Of a stretch of DNA of 64,000 nt, positions 1 to 10,700 are shown one piece after another. Each line of letters opens with the position of its first letter. Position 1 is the stretch's first letter. The position numbers and the translations under genes are program-made. The notes under the pieces are model-generated. The model was not told the DNA's origin. It was given only the letters and a program-made list of their open reading frames with translations, and did no database searches. The stretch lies in the NCBI RefSeq assembly GCF_026151205.1, contig NC_087079.1, positions 13,888,445 through 13,952,444 on the forward strand. The letters run 5' to 3'. This DNA comes from Bolinopsis microptera. Its lineage: Eukaryota; Ctenophora; Tentaculata; Lobata; Bolinopsidae.

Positions 1-244
1 AACTAACGATTTATAAAATTTAAACATTTAGAATACATTAGTCAGTTAATGAAATATTTTTAGAATAACTTTAATTACTTTTGCTTTGGAATTTTATTTT
101 ATTTTTGAATTCATTGGTTAAGGCTCAGCGCCGTTATAATGATAAGTGGCTAGCACCGCGCTGATAGACGTTTGACTTAATACTTGGACTCCAAGCAATT
201 ATAAATTGCACTAGTTATACTTCACGACAATCGCTTGTAGAACA
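1..244. other. gene-free left edge
   Basis: AT-rich sequence with no coding pattern. Its last eight bases (237-244, GTAGAACA) are the left target-site duplication of the hAT-like element that follows. Confidence 0.6.
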
Positions 245-1632
245 CAGGAGGTGACCGGGACATGATTTCAGGCCTGACCGGGACCGGGATACAAAATGTG
301 ACTTGACCGGGACCGGGACCGGGGCCGGGACTGAGAATATCAACATCACATAAAAACTTTCAATACTTGGGGGCAAAATGTTGGAATAATGGATAACTAA
401 GTATCTTCTAATTCTTTTAAAGAGGGTTCGCACAGTGGTAGTTTTATAAACCACTTTTAATTTATTGACCTATTATACCTAGTGGTAGTTTTATAGACCA
501 CATTTAATTTATTTACTTATTATACTTAGTATTTATTTTTGGTGACTGTATCACCCAGTTTTAACATTTGATAATTGTACAGTTTATTGACGACACATTG
601 ACTGAATGTTCTTTTATATTCTAATTTATATTCTAGATATTTTATTTATTTTTCAACAGACGACAACTTCCTGTTTTTTCTTCTATATTAGTTACTCATA
701 TCTCTTTTACAGACTTTTTTACAAGGACATTGACAGATGATACTCACATTAGGCATTCATTATTGCATCTAAATTATTTCACTTGCATTAGGTTTAGAAA
801 TTTATTCTCTGGTTAACAGATTTCAAATGTGTTTAATTAATTTGTAGTATGACAGTAAGGTATATAAGAAGTTATTTAATTTTGCTTGGGCTATTATATT
901 GACTATTGAGGTTTAATTTTGATATGGAATTTGAATTCTATATAAATTTACACTATGTGGTTGGGGCATTTTGCATAGTAAATATGGTTACTACTCCTAT
1001 ATATATCATATTATTTGATTGGTATTCGATTTCTGATTATTTCTCCCTGAATATGATTATTATATCTCAATTTGGCTTTAGGTAGGGTGCCCCGCTAAAA
1101 GAACTGGATTCTTCCAGGAAGCATCCCGTGCACAGACCTTGGTCTACATATATATTAAATTATTAACCATTCATTCTGTATGTGCACGAAAATTTATTTC
1201 AATCAATTTACCGGGACCGGGATGAAAAATGTGACTTGACCGGGACCGGGACCGGGACTGGGATAGCTCAAAATTGCCAATCCCGGTACCGGGATTCCCA
1301 GTACCAGGAATTCCGGTCGATTACAGGTTAATTCATGATCATAATTTATTACTCAAACTTGTTTAGCAATTTTAAACATTGTTGTATTTGGCTCAGAGGA
1401 TGTTTAAAGATGAAATTCACAATGAATGAAAGGAAAAACTTAAAATCAGAGTGAATGAAATTATGTAAAAGATCCCGGTCAAAATCCCGGCAAATTTGAG
1501 TGATTGACCGGGACCAGGACCGGGACCAAGAATCCTGAATTAACCGGGACCGGGATCATAAATAAATAAATCAGCATTTGACCGGGACCGGGACCGGGAT
1601 AGCTCAAAATTGCCAATCCCGGTCACCTCCTG
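245..1632. mobile_element. non-autonomous hAT-like element with CCGGGA hexamer arrays
   Basis: A 16-bp terminal inverted repeat, CAGGAGGTGACCGGGA at 245-260 and its reverse complement at 1617-1632, is flanked by a perfect 8-bp direct repeat GTAGAACA (237-244 and 1633-1640). A CAG-type terminus with an 8-bp duplication is the hAT signature. No transposase frame is present, so the element is non-autonomous. Blocks of GACCGGGA/CCGGGA hexamers lie at about 252-340, 1209-1315 and 1472-1627. The same octamer forms the inner half of the terminal repeat. hAT transposases are known to bind short subterminal repeats, so the hexamers may be amplified binding sites; that is inference. Confidence 0.85.
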
Positions 1633-1830
1633 GTAGAACAGGGGTTCCAGAAAACCCACCTCCCGATACACGATACTCCTGAAACTTGAAACATTTTTTG
1701 CAGTCGATTTGATCAACGTCTCAGACACCCTGCAAATTTTCATAACTCTTCACTCAATCTTAACGATGGTTGTTAAGGCACCTGCATATGGCGAATTTGG
1801 GTTTTTTACCGAATTTCGTATAATATATGG

Positions 1831-2784
1831 TATGAGCTAGGCCTGTTCCAGGGAGACCCACTGTCCGTGATCCTGTTCCTTATAGTATTCAACATCCTAC
1901 TGGAACTTCTAGCTGTACTGTGCAGTCAACTTGGGTATGAGCCAAGCTTCAGTGATAGCAAGACCTCGAAGAAAGCATTTGCTGATGACCTAACCCTGTT
2001 GTCGAAGAGCGAGAAGGAGATGAAGAAGATGTTGAAGGTAGTAGAAGAGTTCCTGGACTGGTCGAAGAAAATGAAGGCTAAACCATCAAACGCGAAGTGC
2101 CTGTCTATGTCTATGAAGTGTACTGGAGGAAAGTACAATACCTATGATGCAGAGTTTGTACTAAGCGAACAACAGGTGCCGTCCATTATCCAAGCACCAA
2201 TGAAGTTCCTAGGAATGTACATGTATGTAGATCTTGAGGTGAAGGAAATTCGGTCCATGATTAAGAAGAAGTTAGAAGACCTTTTGGAAACAACGTCTAA
2301 TGATGAAATCACCGGTCCAATGAAGGCGTGGGTGTATAACCACCTCATCATTAGTAAGATGTCATGGGGGTTTACTGTTTATAACCTACCCATCACATTT
2401 GTGAGAGAGCTTGAGGCACTGTGTAACAGATACCTTAAGAAGTGGCTAGGGATTGCGCATCCTTGTACCACCACCGTCCTCTACAGGAGTAGAGACCAGA
2501 AAGGATTGCAGCTGAAAAACATCTGCACTGAGTACAAAGTCATCCAACTTATTAAGGGACACCAACTTTGTAACTCAAGTGACCCCTACATCAAAAAAGT
2601 GTACTCTAACCATAAGGCTATTGCAGACACACAGAAGATGTGGTCTTATCCCAAAGAGCTGAAAGACCGTCAGCGCCAACTTTACTTCCAAGAGTTAGTT
2701 GGAAAACCTGCAGTTGGTACAACTGGCCTCAGGTATGGGACAAGATATGAGGACACATCAGAGAGGAAACTGCTAACCAACATG
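1831..2784 (+). pseudogene. reverse transcriptase C-terminal half of the non-LTR element
   Basis: The frame is open from 1831 to the MITE insertion. Visible motifs are GLFQGDPLSVILF (RT motif 4) and, about 40 residues on, FADDLTLL, which carries the catalytic aspartate pair of the YxDD box. Thumb-like sequence follows (FLDWSKKMK, then MKFLGM). The N-terminal RT motifs, including the first catalytic aspartate, are missing because the element is truncated on the left. The frame runs into the MITE at 2785 and resumes in the same phase at 3403. Any protein made here could not be an active polymerase. Confidence 0.75.
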
Positions 2785-3394
2785 CAGGCACGTAGCCAGG
2801 GGGGGGGGGCTAGGGGGGCGGCAGCCCCCCCCCGGAAAAAATCGAACCCCAGAAAAAAGATAAGCCCCCTAGTCCCCATGGTCGCCTGGTAACTGGGCTG
2901 TGTTTATGACTGCAGTCAGTCAAAGATTTGAACTGTGGATTAGTAAATATATGTCATTAAATCCAAGCAAACATTCTAGAAGACTTCTATAATTATAGTC
3001 AATAGTGTCCCCTAGACCGTAGGAAATGTAAAAATCTTAAGACGATGAGGCCTGAGTAAGTCGTAAATTCTGATTGGAGAATGCAGATTGCTGTTGTGAA
3101 GTTACCAAATTTACGTGAGTACTTGATTCTTTTCAATCCCAGTTTATTGCTGTCCTACAAATTTCTTTAATGCCAAATGTCGTATAAAACACCCTGTTTC
3201 GCAAAAAATTTCCGGGGGGCTGCGCCCCCCTAGCCCCCGCCAAGGGGCTCCGCCCCTGGACCCCGCTGGGGGCTGCGCCCCCAGACCCCTGCCACAGCTT
3301 GCTCGCTTCGCTCGCTGCGCAGCTTGATTGGACGCGTCGGCTCGCTTCGCTCGCCGACAGCCCCCCTCAAAGAAAAATCCTGGCTACGTCCCTG
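2785..3394. mobile_element. hAT-like MITE inserted in the retrotransposon frame
   Basis: The terminal inverted repeat is CAGG(C/G)ACGTAGCCAGG (2785-2800 against 3379-3394). It is flanked by a perfect 8-bp target duplication CCAACATG (2777-2784 and 3395-3402). The 610-bp element has C- and G-runs near both ends (about 2798-2835 and 3212-3290) and encodes nothing credible. The insertion splits the retrotransposon exactly between codons, and one copy of the duplicated octamer accounts for the extra bases. Reading frames that cross its borders are artefacts. Confidence 0.9.
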
Positions 3395-3402
3395 CCAACA
3401 TG

Positions 3403-4344
3403 GTGAGGACCTTTGATGAAGAGACACTTATTTGTTCACTTTTTGACAAAAAGCGGCAAAACCTCTTCCTCACATGGGAAAATACAATGACATTTGACAC
3501 TACGTGGAATAACCTGATCTATCAACTTAGTCCGGAACTGTTAAAGTTTCATGTCAATGCTATCCATGACACTGCGTCAACACCTAGCAACCTAAAGCTT
3601 TGGAATAAAGCCGTTTCAGGAAACTGTAAACTCTGCAGCAAACAAGGGACACTCAATCATATCCTCACGTTCTGCAAGGTTGCACTGAGACAGGGACGTT
3701 TCAACTGGCGCCATGATCAGGTCCTACGTGAAATCATGAAGACTGTTTCATCACAGATTGAAGAGTTTAATTCCGACATCGCCAAGGAATCGAAGAGGGC
3801 ACCGTCGGTCTTCCACAAGGCAGGCAATAAGCGCGAGAAGGTTACCTTAGCTGACCCAACTCATCATCAGACCAAAAGATATTTCTTTTCAGATGCCAAC
3901 GACTGGAAGATAATATTTGATGAGGATGAGAGACAGAGGAACTTCCCGCAGCACATTGCAGCTACACCACTAAGACCTGATGTAGTGATCTATTCAGATA
4001 AAGCAAAGAAGGTTTATCTAATGGAGCTGACCTGTGGAAATGAGCAGAACTTTGCTGATCAAGAGAAGCGAAAGATGAAGAGATATCAGCAGCTGACAGA
4101 AGAGATAGAAGCCAACGGATGGGCTTGCAAGCTCCAGACAGTAGAAGTGGGAGCTCGAGGCATTTACAACTATAGCCTCCCAACCTTTATGAACCACCTG
4201 AACGTAAACAACAAAGAGAAGAAGAAGGCCTGCATGAAGATCGCTGAGATCAGCCTGAGGGCATCGTATACCATCTATTTGTCCAGAAACAATACCATAT
4301 GGACAGATGATTGGGAGTTAGTCAAGAGACCAGTAATAGCATAG
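3403..4344 (+). pseudogene. zinc knuckle and restriction-like endonuclease of the non-LTR element
   Basis: Continuation of the frame left of the MITE. A CCHC knuckle of form C-x2-C-x7-H-x4-C lies at about 3624-3677. It is followed by a restriction-like endonuclease core: RPDVVIYS near 3970-3995, then MELTCG near 4021-4038, then the K..Y pair of MKRYQQL near 4075-4095. This order (RT, CCHC, PD-(D/E)XK nuclease) is that of site-targeting non-LTR elements such as R2, R4, NeSL and Utopia. The stop is TAG at 4342-4344. The domain itself has no internal stops, so the copy is not very old. Confidence 0.75.
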
Positions 4345-4700
4345 TAGGAGCGTAGAATGTTTGGGCCCAGAAAAACATGTTTAATACCGCTATGAACCCG
4401 TCATAAGCTGGGGACTACTATGAAAATGATGATGCTGTGTTGTTGACAGACGTTCGACCAATCAAAGATGTACCTCATCACGCCAAGCAGTTATGCTTGT
4501 AGGTGAATATACACTTATAGAGTACAACAACTTTATAACACTCCGTACTGAAGGGTACCTTTACAATATCCCAGTTTGTGGTGTAGATTTCCTCCACATC
4601 CAATAGGCATCACGGTATGAGTGATGGATGTGGGGGTTTAAGTCAGGCGTTCCTGTTATAATATCTGTAATTAATCTTGTAAGGGTACCACACAGTAGAC

Positions 4701-5558
4701 ATTAAATATTGTTTATTGTGAACCAAAAGTTTATTCATCCCGCAATCGATAAATTATAAATCCAAATAGTCATATAAGCAAGCATGAAATTGCATTTACA
4801 ACAGGTAATCTGCCAACTAAAGGTATCTCAACAATATAACGTTGAAGTATTAGAAAATGGCACTATACTATTATACGACACTTTACTGTACTGTATTAAA
4901 CAATATTAAATGAAATTAAGCCAGAGAAGGCATAAACTTCTGAAAAGGACAATACACTAACCGGCCGTACTCAGCACCGCGAAAAATATATATTTCGCTT
5001 TCAAAACTTGTTTTGACGCTAAATAACTACCAAATAGTATCATTTAACAGTATTTCAACACTTTTTTGGGCAAAAACATGTCATTATGGATGTGTAAAGA
5101 GCAAAAATATTTAGCGCGCAAAAAAACATTTTTTTGGGAGGTTTTTTAAAATGTTGACCAAGTTAACTCTTGTGTGTGCTTATTATATTAGTTTGGAGGA
5201 CTTCGCCGCTTCGACGCGCCGCGCGAACTAGCATTCTTGCTTCTTGCATCGTCGATCGTTGCTCTGCTTCGCAGTGCAGCGATCTCGATGGGTTGACATC
5301 GTCAACCAATATATGGGTATAAACTATAGTGCGGCATATTAAAATGTATAAGAAACCAATATATTTAAGCCTTTTCTTTAAATTAACCCATTGAAATTTT
5401 TGAAAAATCTCTTAAAATGGCCATTTTAGGGGCCAAACATAGGTTTTTCCAAATAAAACCGGGTTAATTTCATTTTAAACACTTTTACTATATACTATAG
5501 TATACAGTATATATACTATATACTATATACTATAGTATATATATATATATTATATATG
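4701..5558. other. gene-free AT-rich stretch
   Basis: No coding pattern seen. It contains a small GC-rich patch near 5200-5310 with CpG-rich palindromic words, and a run of TATACTATAG-type repeats at about 5485-5555. Confidence 0.5.
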
Positions 5559-5662
5559 TCGCGCGCGCGACCATAGCAGCAGTGAGCAGTCAGCAGCAGT
5601 GAGCAGCTAGCAGTGAGCAGCTAGCAGTGAGCAGCAGTTAGCAGCAGTTTCTTTGCACTATA
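5559..5662 (+). repeat. (CAGCAGTGAG)n minisatellite module, copy 1
   Basis: A CG-run, GTCGCGCGCGCGACC, is followed by irregular CAGCAGTGAGCAG units and the end block CAGCAGTTTCTTTGCACT. The same order (CG-run, CAGTGAGCAG units, TTTCTTTGCACT) occurs at 31.84-31.92 kb. Similarity stops after GCACT in both places, so this is a dispersed module rather than a chance local expansion. Confidence 0.65.
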
Positions 5663-7701
5663 TTTAACGGGTGATACTCGTAAAACATTTGTTCCATATA
5701 ATGGATCGACCGTTGACCATTGTTAATGATCTGGCCCGGCGCGCGCTACTTCGTAGCACTTGCCGTCGGGCCAGTAACATTTCGAGAAGAAAGCGGCGCG
5801 CGCTACTTCGAAGAAATTTAGACGAGTAACATCCGTCAAGATCGACCGTCGACGAGTCCAACTCGGCGCCGCGCGCGTCCGCGTCCTGGTAGGTTATAAA
5901 CCTACAACACTATATTCTTCCTGTTGCCTGTAAAATGACAATTACAAATTTCGAATTTTTAATGGTTTTGCAGAATCCCTTCGAGCGTACTTTGTCTTAA
6001 TGTCCGATCAAGTTTAATCAAAATTGGACATAAAATTAACTCGCATAAAATTTGTCTCGTCCAAAAATATTGATATTAGGCCTATTTATGGGCCAAAATC
6101 TATCAAAATTGGCTCAAGCTCATAATATGTAAGGCCCTATGATATATATGACGAGACAAACACGTGTTTATAATCTTTCGGTGTCTTACAATTACAATTT
6201 ACAACTTATCGGTTCCAACCTAAAGCGAAGTAAAACACGCTTAGTTATCATGTACAAGACAACTTTGTATAATGCACAATACATATATATAGGAGGTATA
6301 TTCAACATATAATCAAAATTATACAGTAGCACCAATAAGCTTTCGAAGCGATTGGCTGCTTATTATATGTACATTCCTCATCGTAAGAAAATAAGAGCTC
6401 AGCGCTACTATATTAATCAACAATGAGTTTAACAAGGAAAAGTGATAAAGAATTTAAGACGGTAACGATTATTGTTAAATATTTTCGTTCTTGTAGCTGA
6501 TAAATATTCCATGCACTCATGATTCAAAGATAATAAACTGCTGATATCCAGTTTGGAAATAACAGTAACAATAACTTGCAACGTAAATGTATGTCTCTAC
6601 ACATTAAAGTCAACTATATCACGAAATTTAGCATAATTTCGAGGAAGTTTAGAGGCAATCCTTGATATCCAGCTGTTTTATGAACAAAAAACATGCAAAT
6701 GATATCTCTGACAGATAAGAATAATTTTAAGCAAAAGAGAAAACCCAGTTTCTATCAAATTCCCTTCAATAATTCATCAATTTACAGGGCCTTGTTTTAA
6801 GACCACTCTGTATAATACCATGGAACACGACTAAATTCCCTTACTCTGGCAAAGTTCTGTATTTTTATTCGATAGTCCAACAATCATCAGCCAGCCCTTG
6901 AGTTCCAAGGTAACTGGCTCATTAAAAATATTTTATCACATTGTACTAAGCCAGAGTAAGAGAATGAAAGTGCATCCAAATAATGTATAAATACTACAAA
7001 AGTACAAAAATCAACAATTCTTAGAAAAATATATCATCGTAATTATTTTGAATATTTCGTATCAGCCGATTAGGATCTCGTTTGGAAACTACTCATGCAT
7101 TGACTGGAGGTAGGTTGTGTAATGTGTAGAAGTATGTTAAAATTGAAATATTTAGCCTTATCATGTTCTTCGATAGGTGTGTTCATCATTCAAGAGGTTA
7201 AAATAGTTTTTAAAAATCAAATAAAACCTGTTAAAATTACCATTAAAAACATGTGCGAAAACTGTGGGAAATTGTCACAAAATATCTTAGGTTCAAAGTT
7301 GGTCACGATTTTCTCAAATAAAATTCAAAGAATATACGAACTAAACTTGTACGAATTCATGCATTACGCACTCTAGGAATGCATTACGTACTCTAGGAAG
7401 GTTATTGTTATGGTAATCACTACAACAACTAGCGTTAATATCCACATCCAGATGTAGAAACCCAGAGTTTTTAAGGCAAAATCTCAATAAGTCCAAATCT
7501 TCAAATCGCTCTGTAAAAATCATATGCACTCAAATACTTCAAATTCCTTCAATAAGTCAAACTTAATCTGTCGTTCCTTTATCAATCATAATCTCAACAA
7601 TCCCCATCTTCAGACTTTAATAAACTCTCACTCTTCACCACACTTCAGTTATCTTCCAGGTCGGGAGCAGATTAAACTCCGTGTCAGTCCTTCCCGTAAG
7701 T
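5663..7701. other. gene-free stretch downstream of MYB
   Basis: No exon-like sequence recognised on either strand. The right part should contain the 3' untranslated region of the minus-strand MYB gene, but I could not fix a polyadenylation site. A short direct repeat, GCATTACG(C/T)ACTCTAGGAA, lies at about 7361-7398. Confidence 0.5.
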
Positions 7702-10700
7702 TCAGAACGTAAGTACTCTACTGACATAATCCCTTGCTACGTCTGTCATCCACTTCTGGTCCTCTGATCCTCCCAGGACTATATCTTCCCATTCAAAACA
7801 GGATTTACTTGGGGCGTTCATCAGAACCTCTAGATCAAACGCCTGGCTGTGGTAGTACTGAAATAAGGGAGGATTAGGTTGGGGTGTTAATATTACAGTG
7901 GTAAATGTTTAACTTTTAAAATGACATTTGTGTCTGAGGGCTTAAGGATTATTAAAGTGCTACTGAGCTTTAGCATTTCGCTTAGAGAGAAACATTTCCC
8001 GAATGAAATGGCAAATGATTTGTTTTGTAGAAGTTCATGCCGCTTTGGGAAATGATGTGGTTTATAATTCTGTAATAGGACGAATGGCGGTCTACCATTG
8101 AAACTACCATTGAAACTTTAAAAAACCATCGACCAGTTCCTTGGTATGCTACGGACAAGATAATGACCTTAATTAGGTTGTCACGGGTGATCTCGACAGA
8201 CAATCGGATTACAGTAGGATTTCAACAGCATCGGTGCATGCATTTCGACAGAAATGAAGGATCAAGTGCGCTTCGTCGCATTTAAACCCAATTATCTATA
8301 AATAAAATACTCCTACAAGAGAAACCCGGGAAATTTGATTTTTTGAATATTGCCCAAAATCAAAAAGGAAAATTACCGGCGGGGTCTTTTCATTGAGAAT
8401 GCACTCCAAATCTTCTGGTTCTATCTTGACGAGTGATGCGTCATTCAGTAAGTACTGTTCCATATCCTCAAGAGAAGGTGAAGCTTCGAGTTTGGAGGAG
8501 AGATTGACTCTGCATTTCGCAGAAGGGTTTACATCATGGAATCTCGCCCGTTTACACTTCTGAAAATACAATATGTTAGCAAGAATAGTAATATTGCATT
8601 ATGGGATATAACAATTGAACAATTAAGTATACAATATGTGAATCAATGGAAAGGACGTTTCCATGGCGGTGTTAGGGAGAGAGCTCATTCAACCAACATA
8701 AATTGCGGGATCCTTCATTAAATTAACCTCTCATTTTTATCGGAGACCTACCACTACGCCTGGATACTACTAGATTCGCACGCAGAACAAACCCCCAAAA
8801 CATCGCTTTATATGGCGCTGTTCAATTGTAAAGTCTGATGAATCAATTAGATACCTTATTACCTAGCTCGGAACTTTGGTCCTAAGAAGATCCTGAATGT
8901 AACAAGATACGTCAGGCTATAAATTGTTAGTGAACCTCTCCATAGTTCACTACACGTAACTTGCGCGGCTTGAAAATAATTTTGGGCGCGAACGTACTGA
9001 GTACATTAAATTTGTGGGTTTTGCCGAATAGGAAACATTCGGCGGCCGCGCCTGCCGTCAAGTTATCAACAAGGAAATGTTTTGGTGAAGACTGGGCATA
9101 GTGAGCTAAAAATATCAGATCTCTAATGAGGTTAAATCTCAATAAAACTACTGATCAGCTCTCGATGGTGGTTTAGTGGAGATTTCAGTAATGCATTAAC
9201 ACCATGATCCATGCAGACGATCTAATTCAGGGTTAAAAGTGTAACATTCTACAAAATCCAGGGCGAGGGTGCATACATTTTGCAGGAAGACACTCACGAG
9301 GGCCGACGCCTAAACACAGAATTAAAGTTTCCTTATACAGCTAGCTAGTGCAACCCCCTACAATACACCTTATCAATTATAAGTATCCTGTAAACTTTGT
9401 AACACTGAATGCAACAACTGCTGTGTTACGGCTTCCCCTGCCCATTATCGCATGGAACAGCAAATTATTGCCGTGTCCCATTAATTGATAGTCCGTGCAA
9501 TGTCCCTATCTATAATGTAAATGTGATGATAATATAATAGGTGAGGTAAGTACTGTGTAACTTGTTATAATTATAAACTCACAAAGTCAAGAGGGGAAGG
9601 AATGTTTAGGCTCATCTTCCTCTTTCTTTCTGCTTCTTCTTCCCTGATCAAAGCTTTGATGTCTTCTTCCCAATCGTCATCTCCTACTGTATCCTAAAAA
9701 TAGCATTGTTTACATTCTTTGTAAAGTATTTCACATACCCAGATCAGAGTGGCCAATAATGCAATCCGTAACCAGGACAACCGCAAGTTTAACCTTGTTT
9801 TAATACAGCATCATGTCTTCTAAACAAGACATTACCAACCAAAACTTTTAAAATAATAACAGAGAAATTATTCTAGATGAATCTCAATAACAAAATCAAT
9901 GTATCACATATTTACCTCAAAAGGGCGTTTTAATGGACCGTATTTCTTCTCAGTGGCGGCCATTGCTTTACTGAAGGGTGAAGGTTCCATTGAAGGCGAA
10001 CCCATCGCCCCTTTCTTGGGTGTGTTTAGGAACTGAAAATCATTACTGATTAAGTTCCTTTTTAAATTACACAAACTAAATTCTCCAATTCTTCAAATAG
10101 CTGGCCCACTTGTTCAAAGGCAATTTTAAATCCTACTCAAGTAAAAGTTTGCATTCTTTCTTGCATCTAAATTCCACGACTCTGAGATAAATACTGTAGG
10201 AACTAAAATTAGCACAAAATTTGCGCTTATACTAGAAGTGATTTAAATCTAGTTCGGAGTTAGTTATTTTTAAATTCTTTAAGCTGTTAAATGGGAACTT
10301 TGGTACTTTTTTACTCAAAATTCAATTTGGCCACCAATTTGTGAGTGGTGAGAAATGAAATCACACTTACATCAGAAGGGCTGTATCCGAGACGGTGGTT
10401 GATCCCAGAGTTGTTGGGATTAGGGCTGATGAAGACTGAGGGTGAAACTTTTATCTTGTGTTTGGGTGTGACTGGCAGCTGTTTGGGCGTGGTCTGTATC
10501 GCTTGTTGTGGGGCGCTGCTCTTCGAGGGGCAGGCGAAGTTTGTGCGTTCCACAACCTTGGGCGTGACCGGCTCTTCTGTTTCAGACTCGGATTCGGAGC
10601 TGGAGTCTTCTGAAGGTGAATTAAACTTGAGAACAATGTTGGTTGCAAGGTTACTTATGATCAGGTAGTTTGATAAGCAAAACGTTATGATGTGAGTAGG

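Larger units (their letters stand above)
1828..4700 (+). mobile_element. 5'-truncated non-LTR retrotransposon with restriction-like endonuclease
   Basis: The 3' part of an R2/NeSL/Utopia-type retrotransposon. Coding similarity starts abruptly around 1828-1834 inside the reverse transcriptase, just before the GLFQGDPL motif, as expected for truncated target-primed insertion. The coding region ends at 4344. The 3' untranslated end is not sharply visible; 4700 is an estimate. A hAT-like MITE (2785-3394) interrupts the frame. I cannot name the family more precisely without a search. Confidence 0.75.

Noticed and set aside
10345-10668. 107-residue plus-strand frame
   Set aside because: It lies antisense over MYB exon 10371-10609, whose minus-strand frame fits the spliced gene exactly.
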